Shown here one piece after another: positions 1-11,075 of a stretch of DNA of 64,000 nt (position 1 is the first letter of the stretch; each line of letters starts with the position of its first letter). Below the pieces are notes generated by a model. The model searched no databases, was not told the origin of the DNA, and was given only the letters and a program-made list of their open reading frames with translations. The position numbers were made by a program, and so were the translations under genes. The DNA comes from Bimastos eiseni (lineage: Eukaryota > Annelida > Clitellata > Crassiclitellata > Lumbricidae). The DNA is taken from contig OY365818.1 in NCBI GenBank assembly GCA_959347315.1, positions 770,228-834,227 on the forward strand. The letters are read 5' to 3'.

Positions 1-1560
1 TCCTTACCCTGAACGTATTAAGGCCGATCATCATCATCATCATCATCATCATCGTTCATTCATTTAATTTTTTTTATTGCAACTTCTAACTGCACTCTGC
101 TTTCTCTTCTACCAAAATGTTCACTCGCACAAGGTGCAGAACGGAACAACAAAAGTGTTCCAAACAAAAGACACACGTTTTGTGTACAAACATTTATGTA
201 AAGTTTTTAAACCGTGCTTTGCACCATTTGCTATTCACAGAAATTAAAATACTCGTCTCGACTTTGCAAATCACAAAACTCTGCACTCACAGACAGACAG
301 ACAGACAGACAGACAGGCAGGCAGGCAGGCAGACAGACAGAAAGACAGGCGCAAATCCATAGCAGATAATTTACAAATTCGAAAAAGAAAACAAGCTAAA
401 ACGCAAATAAAACCCTTTACCTACATTGCAATCACAAGACGCTATTTATAAATATTCACGGAAATAATCATTAGAACAACGAATAAATAGAGGGGGAAAA
501 GTAGCAGCAACCAACTAGCCAATCAGCGACGGGGGTGGCCAGACGCGCGGAAGTGGCTCTGCTAACAATTGATTGATAACCCTGTACAGATATGACGAGG
601 TTCTGCCTTCAATACAATTCGTCAACATACTGCCTTTCAACAAGCTTATACTCCTTATACATAAGATGCCGACCTAAAAACCTTCACCAATATAACGTCC
701 ATATACGTGCATATATTTACCCGTATATATATAATAACATATATACCTTTATATATCTTTATATATCTTTATTTGTGCATCTGTATCATTCCAAAAGAGT
801 TGACTTTTTCAGGGTTTTGGAGTACGGCATAGGCAGTTCCAAGCCAATCAAATATTTGCTTGTTAAGATATCATAACCGACGTTATACTCAAGATCAACC
901 AAACCAGACAGAATTGTCAGTAAATTCAACCAACACCATAACATAAGAGAAGCAAAAAACCTTCTAGAATAACTTAGACGAAGCCAAAATATTCACACAG
1001 TAAAGACGCTTATTCTATGCGTATACCTTAATTTAAATAAAATACTTATCAAAGCACTCTGCATCAAGCAGAAACAAAGTTTACAGCGGTCAAATATTTA
1101 CAGAAACGATTAAAATCCGAAAATGTTTCATCAGCTGTTTCGTCAATCACCAATCGCGTTTCAACTGTTAGAAAGAAAGTCACACAGGGTCAGTCATCGA
1201 GCTCATCGAAAACCCTGCAATAAGAATCTACTTCAAATTATCAGTCCTGTCTTATTTTTTTCAAGTAAATATACAGAACTGCCAATCCAAGACCACTGAA
1301 AATCCTACACGGATGCCAATTCTTAACCAAAATTATGTATTTACTGGCTGTTGTTGACAACTTACAAACTAACAAACATTAACAAAGATTCGATCAAGAC
1401 TTCAACATACTTTTAAGAACTCACTGGAAGAAGTCCCAACTCCAGAGGACACATAACTCACTTGGAAAAGAGTCCACATCATGACGCCCTAATTCGGAAG
1501 GAAACTGCCAACCCTATTCAACCGAAAACTCAGTTGGAAAAGCATCAAATGCACGCCAAC
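1..1560. other. AT-rich non-coding stretch
   Basis: It holds an ATC microsatellite at 27-53 and a CAGA/CAGG tetranucleotide tract at 290-348. I see no convincing coding exon or mobile-element boundary in the rest. Confidence 0.6.
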
Positions 1561-1565
1561 CTAAC

Positions 1566-1730
1566 TCAGGTAAAGCTGCCGACGAGGCAAACCAACTCAC
1601 TGCATGCCAACAGCCCAACATGGCAAACCAACACACTGCATGCCAACAGCCCAACATGGCAAACCAACGCACTGCATGCCAACATGTCAACCCAATTCAG
1701 TGCACGCCAACATGGCAACAAAATTGATAG
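1566..1730. repeat. 36-bp minisatellite
   Basis: ACTGCATGCC recurs at 1599, 1635 and 1671, a 36-bp period, with a shorter degenerate fourth unit near 1699. The length is a multiple of three, so both strands stay open and give spurious repeated peptides. Confidence 0.8.
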
Positions 1731-1767
1731 AACGCCAACTGTCAAGGTGGCCAACACAAACTTAAAA

Positions 1768-1905
1768 TCAAGAGAGCCGTAAAATCGCAAAATGGTGTCT
1801 TATGCACCAATTAATTAATTATTATAATAATTAATAATTACGCTGGAATAATAGGTGCATAACGGGAATTATTTTACGACCTGTGGCTCTTATAAATAAG
1901 AATTC
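1768..1905. mobile_element. MITE-like fold-back element
   Basis: The left arm contains AGAGCC, GTAAAAT and TTATGCACC (1800-1808). The right arm contains the matching GGTGCATAA (1854-1862), ATTTTACG and GGCTCT. The centre is a nearly perfect palindrome of TTAATTAATTATTATAAT. The structure could fold into a long hairpin typical of miniature inverted-repeat elements, though no clear target duplication was found. Confidence 0.5.
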
Positions 1906-1932
1906 AAAATCGAGTTCAACTGAACTTTTAAA

Positions 1933-1962
1933 ATGCCATCTCATTTTAAATGAGGTTGGCAT
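1933..1962. repeat. Short hairpin palindrome
   Basis: ATGCCATCTCAT and ATGAGGTTGGCAT form an imperfect stem around a TTTAA loop. No function is assigned. Confidence 0.5.
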
Positions 1963-1989
1963 AAGACATAATACCTGAGTGGATTACGT

Positions 1990-4830
1990 GCGCGCATGTG
2001 TGTGCGTGTGTGTGTGAGAACGATTAACATGGGTCGAGATCTTGGTAGGTTAAGAGAGTGGGTGTCCGGTTTAAGGACATGAATTTTCAGCTGTTCAAAT
2101 TTTCCAAGAGAAAATTCGAGTGCATGGGCTGTGGTGGGAGCGACAACGTGGGTTAAAGATCATTATGGGGTTGGTGTGTGGGTGTACAGAAGTGAGTGTT
2201 TAAGATAACCAAGAGCTGGTATTTCAATCAGAAAGGCGAGGCACATGTTGAGTATCAAGACTGAAAAGAAAGTACTGGATACCCTCTGAAAAGCACTCAA
2301 CTTATGAGGACAGCTACAAAGGCCAACGTTACATAATTACAAGTAATTAGTTTAGAAGTAATTACACTAAAGGTCATCACATCCAGAAGCTGTATCAGAA
2401 AATGCTGTAAAACATACCATCGACCCAAGTGATGCGCTGAATCAAAAGAAGCCACAGCTCAGGTACACGCGGTTAAAAAGCAGAGTTAAGGCAACATGGA
2501 TTACTGAGACTTTGCAGTTTCTCTCCAAAAGACAGTTCGCCAAAGTTCACCAATGCATCATCATTAATAGGTTCTAGTAACATCAAATATCACTAAAAGA
2601 AAATCAACAAAAACTTAGAAAATCTAAAAAGACCTTTCTTCAAATGAATCTGAATTGTCGTCAACTGCACCAAACCTTTGACGCCAAGTCTTGGACTCTT
2701 TCTTGACGATAAATTGAAACAACTCCAGTCAGTCCTTACACTGTTTGACTCATTTACACACAAAACCGTTTGGCTTGTATAGTCGTTGCTTTCAAAACAA
2801 CACAGCCGACGTTTTGTAAATCCAGCCAAAGCATTAAATTCATATCAAGCACAAAACATAACAAACTAAATGACTCATTTTCTTCACAAGAGGACGCCGC
2901 AATCCGACAATAAAGACAAGAAACACAAAAATATTTTAAACAGACCATGACCAAAATTGACATAAAACATTCCCCAATCTTCTATTTAGAGATTCAATCA
3001 ATTACCAACCAATTTCCATTGAACAGGTTTTAAACCGTGCATAAAAAACACCATCAAATTTGCAAATTCCACCAAAGGGAAAGTCATTTGCTATCCCTTC
3101 TGTCGATCATAATTAACCAAAATATTGTCCTAAAATTAAGAGTAACAATAATCATGGCTTAATAGACAATTCTCTAACACAAAGAAATGACACAACCTCT
3201 ATATTCAAGAGATTCTTCAAATGGAATTATGAGATAATAAATACATTACCAATTAAAATACAATGTACAAATAATTATATCCCTATTACCATTCATATGC
3301 CTATAGAAATCGGAAAGACAAGCATTTTAAATTGAGCAGAAGAAGCCGTAAAATACGTCAACCCAACAGAGTGAAAGAGAATGGAAAGCATTTGATAGCA
3401 ATGACACCAAATTGCCGTCTCATCGTACAACAGAGTTTGCCCAGAACTTAAAAAAACCCGTCGTAACAACAGAGACTTTACGATCCCAGAACAAGTCGAG
3501 GCAGAGCGAAAAATGTCACAGGACTCAAACAATGATAATTTATGCGAGTAGCTCTGGGCTATGGCTGAATAACAGCTGAGAGATTTAAAAATCAGGGTCA
3601 TAAATTAGGAAAAAAAAATTACTGTGTTATAAATTAGTAAATCATTAATTAGGACATTCAAAATTAGGACAACAAGCAGGGTACACAGGATGAATTCTCA
3701 TAAGATAGCAGCGCTAGACCTATACATAATAATAATAATATCGATATAATTAATCACTCTTGTATCAGTATGGAACTTGTTAAATTAAAAATAGACGCAG
3801 TGCATACGGTCATAGACCTAGCGATCGCCAACTATTGAGTCCTAAGACCAACTACTAGCGACATCTGATGAATGCAGAGGAAATTGTTTCCACCATGGAA
3901 ATGTAAATCTTTCATGTAAAGAGAAATGAACATACCATCAGGTCAATCAAAGGAAAGTCTTATTTCAGGCTCAATGAACTCGTAATAAACACAAATTTAT
4001 TCTAATAATTAAATATTAATAATCAAATGATGGTTGACACTGTGCTCATTATTGAATTGCTTTAAGACCAGCTTTGATGACCAGAGGACATGCAAATCAA
4101 GCTTTAATACGTAACTATCAAAAATCCTTTTGGAAATATGACCTCAGTGAAAGGTGTACAAGGGCCAGCCACAGCGTTCCCATAGCAACCCCTCAACCAA
4201 CAGTGACTCTACTTTTGTGGATTCCATTCACCCAAATCCCCCTAAAATTATCGACAGAAGAGACAGCAAAACAACTCCCCCTAACAAATTCCCCACAATG
4301 CAAAATCCTAAACTAATCATTCTCAATTACCAGCATCATTAATAAAACAGTAATATTAACTAACAGGGCAAGCCAGACTTCATTTCCGGATTCAGAATTC
4401 CATCCCAATAACAAAAAGAAAACGACCACAAAGCAAAATAATTAATTAGTCAACAGATCGACACGTGGCAATGCCAAGACAACAAGAACAACCACCAGAT
4501 AGACAACAGCAACAACCACCACAACGCCCCACAAAAACTCAACCAAATGCCGTTGATTAGGAATAAATTATCATAAATTATGACTAGCTCTCTCACCAGC
4601 ACATGGCCACCCTCCGTCCACCCCTCAGACCCCATGGCGAGGGTGGACAGACCGCAGGGACGGCCAACCCTTAGCGCACCACAAACCCCCTCTCAAGGGC
4701 ATTACATGGTCACACAACCAAGAATCCCCACAGACACAATGGGCTTTGTTAACTTAATAGCAGCAATTTAATTTGCATAAACAGCAATTATAAATAAAAT
4801 GACGATTAAAGCTTAATGAGAAACTGATAG
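1990..4830. other. AT-rich non-coding stretch
   Basis: Apart from a short GT-rich run near 1990-2015 I see no gene, large repeat or element boundary. Short open frames here are unremarkable and AT-rich. Confidence 0.5.
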
Positions 4831-4852
4831 CTCTCTCTCTCTCTCTCTCTCC
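4831..4852. repeat. CT microsatellite
   Basis: Eleven uninterrupted CT units. Confidence 0.9.
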
Positions 4853-4869
4853 TTTTCTCTGTTTGACCT

Positions 4870-5410
4870 CTTCCTGCTTTTCTCAAACAACCAACCATCA
4901 CGTGACCTACAATCTGACCCTGCTTCTAACAAATGACCTCAACTGACTCAATTATCTAGGAATGACCTGACCTACAAATGGACACCATAAAATGACCACA
5001 AGTAACCAAATGACCAATAAATACAACAAACTGTCAGAAATGACCAACTCCCAAAACAACGACTGGACCAGACCAGTGACAAAACTGGACAAAAATGACT
5101 GATGGACAGAAAACAATTGACCACAACTCACAGATGATGAATATTGACAAACATCAACATTAAAGCTGACCAGAGCTATCGACTTTGATGAAATGGTCAG
5201 CCAGCGACCGCAATGACCAGACTGACCAACACATATGACTAAGCAGAGAATGGAATTGACCACTAGAACTGACCAATGACCAGACAGCACTGACTGACAT
5301 TTACCGACCATTTTTAATAATACTAATAAAGCGAGCTTGATGACCACCTTGACTCGCGAGCAACACAAAACAAACTGACCATTGGTCAAGCGGGCGATGA
5401 CCACCACCCT
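4870..5410. repeat. TGACC-rich degenerate tandem tract
   Basis: Over about 540 bases the pentamer TGACC, mostly TGACCA or TGACCT, recurs very many times on the + strand at irregular spacing of roughly 8-25 bases. It looks like an old, decayed short-period array. Confidence 0.6.
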
Positions 5411-5701
5411 TGCTCACAACCATTCCATCACATTGCAGATTCAAACCAATTAAACATTAAATAAATTCAATTTATACAAATTACGAAATATTTAAAACAG
5501 AATTCACGCAAAACAGAAACAAAACCAGTTCAACGGAATAATCTGCAGAGAGTGGCCAGCGTTCGTTAAGGCCAAGTGCATTCAAGGCCTAATGAAAAGC
5601 AGATATTCATCAATGCCACAGCAGCCTGTCTCATAAATATTCAACGGCTCATAAATATTCAAGAGTCGACATCCATGGGTAAATGCTGTCAAACAATAGG
5701 A

Positions 5702-5868
5702 CAAGCATGGCCTCATTGGAGAAGGACAAGAAGGGCTAAGTATGGCCTCATAGGAGAAAGGCAAGCATGGCCTCAGAGGAGAAGATCAAGAAGGGTCAAG
5801 TATAACCTCATTGGAGAAGGACAAGAGGGTTAAGTATGGCCTCATAGGAGAAGGGCAAGCATGGCCTC
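5702..5868. repeat. Minisatellite, variable 25-36 bp units
   Basis: Five to six units of the pattern AAGYATGGCCTCATWGGAGA followed by a variable AAGG/ACAAG segment. Confidence 0.75.
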
Positions 5869-5879
5869 CATCACAACAC

Positions 5880-6470
5880 AGGAAAAACTAAATAACAAGA
5901 TAAACAAGACAGAAAGAAGCCTGGTCGCCATGGCAACATTGCTCTGCCAACTGACAAAACAACCAGACCCAAAAAAGATCCAGAAATAAATTACCTACAT
6001 GAAACACTAATCACATTAACAAATCATTACTTTACGATAAAATCCAAAGACCTGACGAGAGAACGAATATCCCTGACAATCAGTCGCAACACTGTTTACG
6101 AACAGAATCAATGCCAAGACGTCTTGTGCTCCGGTTAATGCAAAATGAAACTCACATCTAACTTATTTTGACTAAGCAATGACAAAATCGGTTGATTGCA
6201 TTTGGTAGAGAGCAATTGCAGAATGGGTGAAGTGCATCAAAGAGGATCTGGTGACGTCATTGGAAAGATCCGCATCTGGTCACTTCATCATTATTCATCC
6301 AATTAGTCATAGGTGTCCATATTCCACGAGCCAATGCGAATGCCAATAAACTGAAAAACTTTCCTGGTAACAATTGTTGATTCGACGAATTCCAATTCAT
6401 TTCAGACAAACGTCGTTTTTCGTAGAGAGACAGCAGTTGGCGGAACTTGAAAGTGAACCATCAAGATCCA
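5880..6470. other. Non-coding stretch 3' of the zinc-finger gene
   Basis: Nothing recognised. It may contain the rest of the zinc-finger 3' UTR, but no minus-strand AATAAA was found here. Confidence 0.4.
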
Positions 6471-6472
6471 AC

Positions 6473-6473
<1 letters not shown>

Positions 6474-6556
<83 letters not shown>
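6474..6556. repeat. GA/CT microsatellite in the likely 3' UTR of the zinc-finger gene
   Basis: About 40 GA dinucleotides with a single interruption (gagac). It begins about 140 bases past the zinc-finger stop codon, so the mRNA would carry a long CU tract. No AATAAA signal was seen on the minus strand close by. Confidence 0.9.
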
Positions 6557-6561
<5 letters not shown>

Positions 6562-6697
6562 CACAGAGAGAGATAGACAGAGCTAGACAGAAAGGCAAAA
6601 GATGACACAACATCATCAACCATCCAGCGCAAACAAAACAAAAAACTCCGCAAAAGTCCCCGATCTTGGGGTCGCCCGCAAACTCCAGACCCTGAGC

Positions 6698-8707
6698 TCA
6701 GGCATTGGCGAGGCCCGGAGGCAAGGGCGGGTACTTGTCCTGGGGATCGGGCCCCAGTCCGAGGTGTCGCTTGATGTGGGCCTTGCACTTGTCCTTGCGA
6801 TAGAAGGACTTCTTGCATATACTGCACGCAAACCGTCTCATTCCTGTGTGAATCGGCCGATGTCTCAGCAACGAACTCTTCGTCGTGAAGTTCTTTCCGC
6901 ACTGGTGACAGATGAAGGAGTTGTGTTTGATGAGCGTGTGGTTGAAGTATCTCGACAGGTCTGCACTCACCTCCCCACAATACTTGCACTTGAAGGAGCA
7001 GGGGCCTCTGTCGCAGCTCCCCATGTACTCGGCGATCTCCTCTGAGGTGAGCGCGTCCTCCGCTGTCCTCCTCCGCCGCTTCTTCCCTTCGACGTTGAGC
7101 GAGTCGAGCATGAAGTCGCCCTCGATCTTGTTGCCCTTCTGCGTGTGGAGGGGGGCGGAGTCATCATACATGATGATGTCCTTGACCTTCATCGACGATC
7201 CCCCGAGCAGAGATCGGTCCTTGTTGCGTGTCTTCGTGAGGTGCATGGTCAGACCGTCCTTAAGGCAGCTCGAGATGGTGTAAGACGCCGGACCCACTGC
7301 CACCTGCGCCACCGAAAGCCCATTCACCATATTCCTCAACCGGGCCTCGTCCAAAAGAATGCCCCCAGGGGGCGCGGAGGGGTCGGTCAGGGACCATCCA
7401 CGAGAGGTAGAGCAGAGTTCGGCACCTAGGGCGTTCTGTGGGGCGAGGTGGCCGTTGGAGATGCCACAGCGGGAAGAGGCAGCAGATGGGAGGAATCGCC
7501 GGTCGTCTAGAAACGTCGTATGGATGGCAAGGTTCTGCGAGACGTCAAAGCTGCTCGCGTTCATGAGCAGATCGAACCCGAGCGCGCTCGGGTAGTAGCT
7601 CTTTATCTCCTCCTTTATGCGAATCGCATTAACGTCGTTTGGAAGGCCATTTTGAAATCCCATCGCAGCAAGACTGGTCACTGTAAGTCCTCCATCTCCT
7701 CCTCCTAACCCACCGGTATTCCCGACCCTGTCGCTCTTCTGCGGCTGGGGCGTCCCGCCGTTGAGCGCGCCCATGCTGAAGTTGAGTGCCCCAACTTCTG
7801 CGCTCGGCGTTCCCAGCTCCTCCGGTCGTTCAGGACTGCTCACCTCATCCGGGGCGATTACCACAAGCCTCCGACTACAGCTGCTGTCGCGACTCTCCTC
7901 CCCCGAGTCCTCGAATGCCGCTCCCCGGTCCGGACTCCTCTTCCCCGAAAGATCCTCCCCACAGACCGGATATACCCCATCGTATGTTCCTCCCTGGTTA
8001 TTGCTTGAATCGGGTCGGGCGTTTCCCTCCACCCCACGCTCTCCTTTCGGTGAGGCAAAAAGCTCATTGAGCTTGCGTTTGGTCTTGCGAATTCCCCCAA
8101 TGGACGTGAGGCTCCTCGAATGAGAGACGCTCTCCCTTCGAGTGGTTGGGGTGTCTGGGAAGTCTTGATCCTCTGGTGACTCTGGTGGATGGGTCGGTTC
8201 GATCGTAAGGACATCCCCATCCGATATGTCTCCATCTCCCTCGTCAAAGACGTGCTTCACTCGGACTGGATTCGTCTGTTTCCGTCCGTGGACCTTCCGA
8301 TTTCCGCTCTCCGAGGACTGTCCCTGAACCGCGTGCTTCCTCCGCTCGCACGCCCTCCCAGGGGAAGAGGAGAAGGCACCGTTCTGATATCCTACCTCGT
8401 AGACGAGAGGTCCCTCAGGGAGGCACCGGTCACTGTCCGCACGTAGGACGCCCCCCGGTGGAGGAAAGGGCGGAGGATCCTTGGGAGGCGTCACCGGGTT
8501 GACTCGCTTGAGGGTGTTGTTCACCTTGACTATGAGCTCCTGTTGTTTGTCGTCGATGGTGAGGCAGAGGACTCCAAGGACCTGGAGAGTGTGATTGTAG
8601 CTTATGTGTTCATTGCACAACTGGAGGATGGAGTGCTGCAACACCCTAGTCACTGACTTCGGAAGGGTAGGGTCGCTCACCCCGACCGAAGACACGCCCG
8701 GCTGCAT
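6698..8707 (-). CDS. Three-finger C2H2 zinc-finger protein with an unrecognised N-terminal domain
   Basis: A probable nuclear DNA-binding protein of 669 residues, read from the first in-frame ATG (8707) to a TGA (6698-6700). The frame stays open upstream to about 8830 but has no ATG there, so the true start may be this ATG or lie in a spliced 5' exon. Residues ~15-72 form a compact predicted helix/strand block (LPKSVTRVLQHSIL... ending NNTLKRV) that I cannot assign to a family. Residues ~72-540 are low-complexity, with many Ser, Pro and Gly and an IKEE SUMO-type motif near residue 362. A basic KKRRRR at ~542-547 is a likely nuclear localisation signal. Three C2H2 fingers follow at ~572-595, 598-620 and 626-648. 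Finger 1 is C-x2-C-x12-H-x4-H; fingers 2 and 3 are C-x2-C-x12-H-x3-H. Only fingers 2 and 3 are joined by a TGEKP-like linker (TGMRRF). The block is GC-rich and uninterrupted. Seen: fingers, frame, basic motif. Inferred: nuclear transcription regulator. Target genes are unknown. Confidence 0.85.
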   Translation of the reverse strand: MQPGVSSVGVSDPTLPKSVTRVLQHSILQLCNEHISYNHTLQVLGVLCLTIDDKQQELIVKVNNTLKRVNPVTPPKDPPPFPPPGGVLRADSDRCLPEGPLVYEVGYQNGAFSSSPGRACERRKHAVQGQSSESGNRKVHGRKQTNPVRVKHVFDEGDGDISDGDVLTIEPTHPPESPEDQDFPDTPTTRRESVSHSRSLTSIGGIRKTKRKLNELFASPKGERGVEGNARPDSSNNQGGTYDGVYPVCGEDLSGKRSPDRGAAFEDSGEESRDSSCSRRLVVIAPDEVSSPERPEELGTPSAEVGALNFSMGALNGGTPQPQKSDRVGNTGGLGGGDGGLTVTSLAAMGFQNGLPNDVNAIRIKEEIKSYYPSALGFDLLMNASSFDVSQNLAIHTTFLDDRRFLPSAASSRCGISNGHLAPQNALGAELCSTSRGWSLTDPSAPPGGILLDEARLRNMVNGLSVAQVAVGPASYTISSCLKDGLTMHLTKTRNKDRSLLGGSSMKVKDIIMYDDSAPLHTQKGNKIEGDFMLDSLNVEGKKRRRRTAEDALTSEEIAEYMGSCDRGPCSFKCKYCGEVSADLSRYFNHTLIKHNSFICHQCGKNFTTKSSLLRHRPIHTGMRRFACSICKKSFYRKDKCKAHIKRHLGLGPDPQDKYPPLPPGLANA

Positions 8708-8843
8708 CGTGTGGCGCAGGTCGCAGATCGAGGACCTGGGATCGAGGACCCAGCCAAGTCCCAGGAGACGATCGAAGAAGTTGCGAAGGTCAGATCGAGC
8801 GGAGGGCACGAGAAGTCGGATTGATCAACTTGAAGAAGAGTCG

Positions 8844-8862
8844 CTACAAATAACAGATCATA
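8844..8862 (-). other. Possible splice acceptor 5' of the zinc-finger coding region
   Basis: On the minus strand the sequence gatctgttatttgtag ends in a TAG acceptor at 8844. If used, the exon would start at 8843 and run as roughly 136 bases of 5' leader to the ATG at 8707, because the coding frame has a stop just after this acceptor. A second possible acceptor (…gatcccag) lies at about 8740. Neither can be proved without transcripts. Confidence 0.25.
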
Positions 8863-9014
8863 ATTAATCATTCAATTAACAGACATTTCATCGTTAGGTC
8901 CTGACAAGAAAAACAATTATTTGGTTAGTTATTCACAATTCACATCACATTGTTCGTCATATCTTTCACCCCATCCATGCAGAAGAGGGGGGACCTTATT
9001 AACCGGATGTTGAA

Positions 9015-9345
9015 GGCCAAACTAGTGACACATTAGAGCGCTTGCCATGTAATACCAGAGACTAGGATTCAATTCTCTTCTCCTAAAATAATAATAATAA
9101 TAATAATAATAATAATTTTCGTTTAATATCAAACTGTCAAAACCGAATTTGATTCCCATCATAAAGTTGACTGCTCCTTCCCTCGCTGGCGGCAGCATTG
9201 GCGAAATTAGATGCATAACGTTATGAGCGCCTTGCATGGCAGCCGACAGTGAAATTCGACTCCTGTAAAAACTTGTCATCATTCGTTGCTACACTTGTAA
9301 TCATACTGATGTTTGTCAGTTTGAAATTAAACGAAAATTTAAAAA
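9015..9345 (+). mobile_element. tRNA-derived SINE, family S1 copy 1, with nested inverted fragment
   Basis: It shares with 12428-12705 and 49085-49352 a tRNA-like head with degenerate A and B boxes (ggattcaattctc), a body starting TTGACT, the core CTTGTCATCATTCGT and the tail AAATTAAACGAAAAT. Between head and body (about 9086-9160) is an insert made of an AAT run plus the same tail in reverse orientation (attttcgtttaatatc). Confidence 0.7.
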
Positions 9346-9364
9346 TGCCCCTTCTCCATCGACC

Positions 9365-9790
9365 ATGGACTTTACCCCCAAAACAGCCCTACACCTTCCC
9401 TTCAGGAGCCCTCTGAATGGGAGCAGCCACATGGCCCCCTTAGAGGTCATCCCAGACGGGGAACATTACGCCTGCATCAGTAATTACGGAAAGGGTGCCT
9501 TCTTCTTCCCTACTCCCATTCTCGGCACTTCCTTCCCTTGCCTTCCCACCGTTAATTGCCCTTCTGCCCGACCCAGTCCGTACCCTCTCTTCGACCGCTG
9601 CTTCATAGTGATGCCGTCGTCGTCGTTTTATGGCCATACAGCACATCAGCCTCAGATGGTGAGGCTTTCTTTCCTCATCCGTCTATTTCCGGATGGGTTT
9701 AATGACTCACTGCAGACCACCAACTAAAGTACCAGAAGAAACGACTTCCAACAAGTTCTCTCTTTTTTAACCGATTACCAACGATTCATT
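9365..9790. other. Non-coding stretch
   Basis: An open frame of 120 codons exists on the + strand (9365-9727), but its peptide has no recognisable domain and no supporting splice or start context. I treat it as chance. Confidence 0.4.
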
Positions 9791-9967
9791 TGACGCTATA
9801 TGGCAAACCACATAAAACACATAGGCCTACAAACAAATACACACACACATACACACACATACACACACACACAAACATATACAATTCCATTCCTACCTGC
9901 CTTCCATACATCCCTCTGTATCTGCTACCCTCTCTCTCTCTCCCTCTCCCTCCCCACTTCCGCCAAC

Positions 9968-10427
9968 CCATCCATCCATCCATCCATCCATCCATCCATC
10001 CATCCATCCATCCATCCATCCATCCATCCATCCATCCATCCATCCATCCATCCATCCATCCATCCATCCATCCATCCATCCATCCATCCATCCATCCATC
10101 CATCCATCCATCCATCCATCCATCCATCCATCCATCCATCCATCCATCCATCCATCCATCCATCCATCCATCCATCCATCCATCCATCCATCCATCCATC
10201 CATCCATCCATCCATCCATCCATCCATCCATCCATCCATCCATCCATCCATCCATCCATCCATCCATCCATCCATCCATCCATCCATCCATCCATCCATC
10301 CATCCATCCATCCATCCATCCATCCATCCATCCATCCATCCATCCATCCATCCATCCATCCATCCATCCATCCATCCATCCATCCATCCATCCATCCATC
10401 CATCCATCCATCCATCCATCCATCCAT
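9968..10427. repeat. Pure TCCA tetranucleotide array, about 115 units
   Basis: 460 bases of (CCAT)n with no visible interruption. The flanks are CA-rich (9837-9871) and CT-rich (9925-9955) on the left. All frames are open and give artefactual HPSI or WMDG repeats. Confidence 0.98.
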
Positions 10428-10714
10428 ATGTCTTTCATGTCCTCTGTTTCACCATCTATCTACCCACCCAACATTCATCCACAAGACTCCCTCCCTCTAT
10501 ACAAATTCCTACCCATGGGGATTTGAACCAGGGTCCACACGACTGACTGTCCTAACCACTGCGCCATGGAATACAATACGAGAGATAGAGTCAAATGATG
10601 AAATTAGAAATAATGGTTCGGCATCAGCGACAAAATTCACCAACTCAATTGAAGAATCAACTATTCCGTTTTCAAATGCAATGGGAGAGAGCGATAGGAA
10701 CGATAAATGCATAG

Positions 10715-11075
10715 ATACAGAGAGACAGGCAGAGGGAGAGACAGAGAGAGGCAGAGAGAGACAAAGAGAGGCAGAGACAGGCAGAGAGAGGGTATAAAGT
10801 GAGAAAGAGACAGAGACTGGGCAAGGGAGACGAAGAGGCAGGTGGACATACATAGAGCAGAACATAGAGGGATAGATAGATACAGAAGCAGGCAGAGATA
10901 GACACTCGGGAGAGATCAAGACAGAGAGAGGGAGACATTGAGAGAAGGAGGGGATAAAGCGGCAGAGAGAGATACACAAGGGTAGGGAAGAGGAGACGAA
11001 GACGGAGGTGGACATACATCGAGCAGGACAAAAAGGGGCAGACACAGACAGACAGACAGAGACTATAGCATTGGT
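10715..11075. repeat. Degenerate GACAGA polypurine tract
   Basis: Dominated by GAGACAGAGAG-type units with scattered substitutions. The reverse strand gives spurious Ser/Leu-rich open frames. Confidence 0.8.

Noticed and set aside
6402..8446. Overlapping open frames on both strands within the zinc-finger gene
   Set aside because: They are shadows of a GC-rich coding exon. Only the minus frame with three C2H2 fingers has recognisable content.
9786..10797. Several 160-335 codon open frames on both strands
   Set aside because: They are translations of the TCCA array (HPSI, WMDG repeats). A 4-bp repeat without stop codons is open in every frame.
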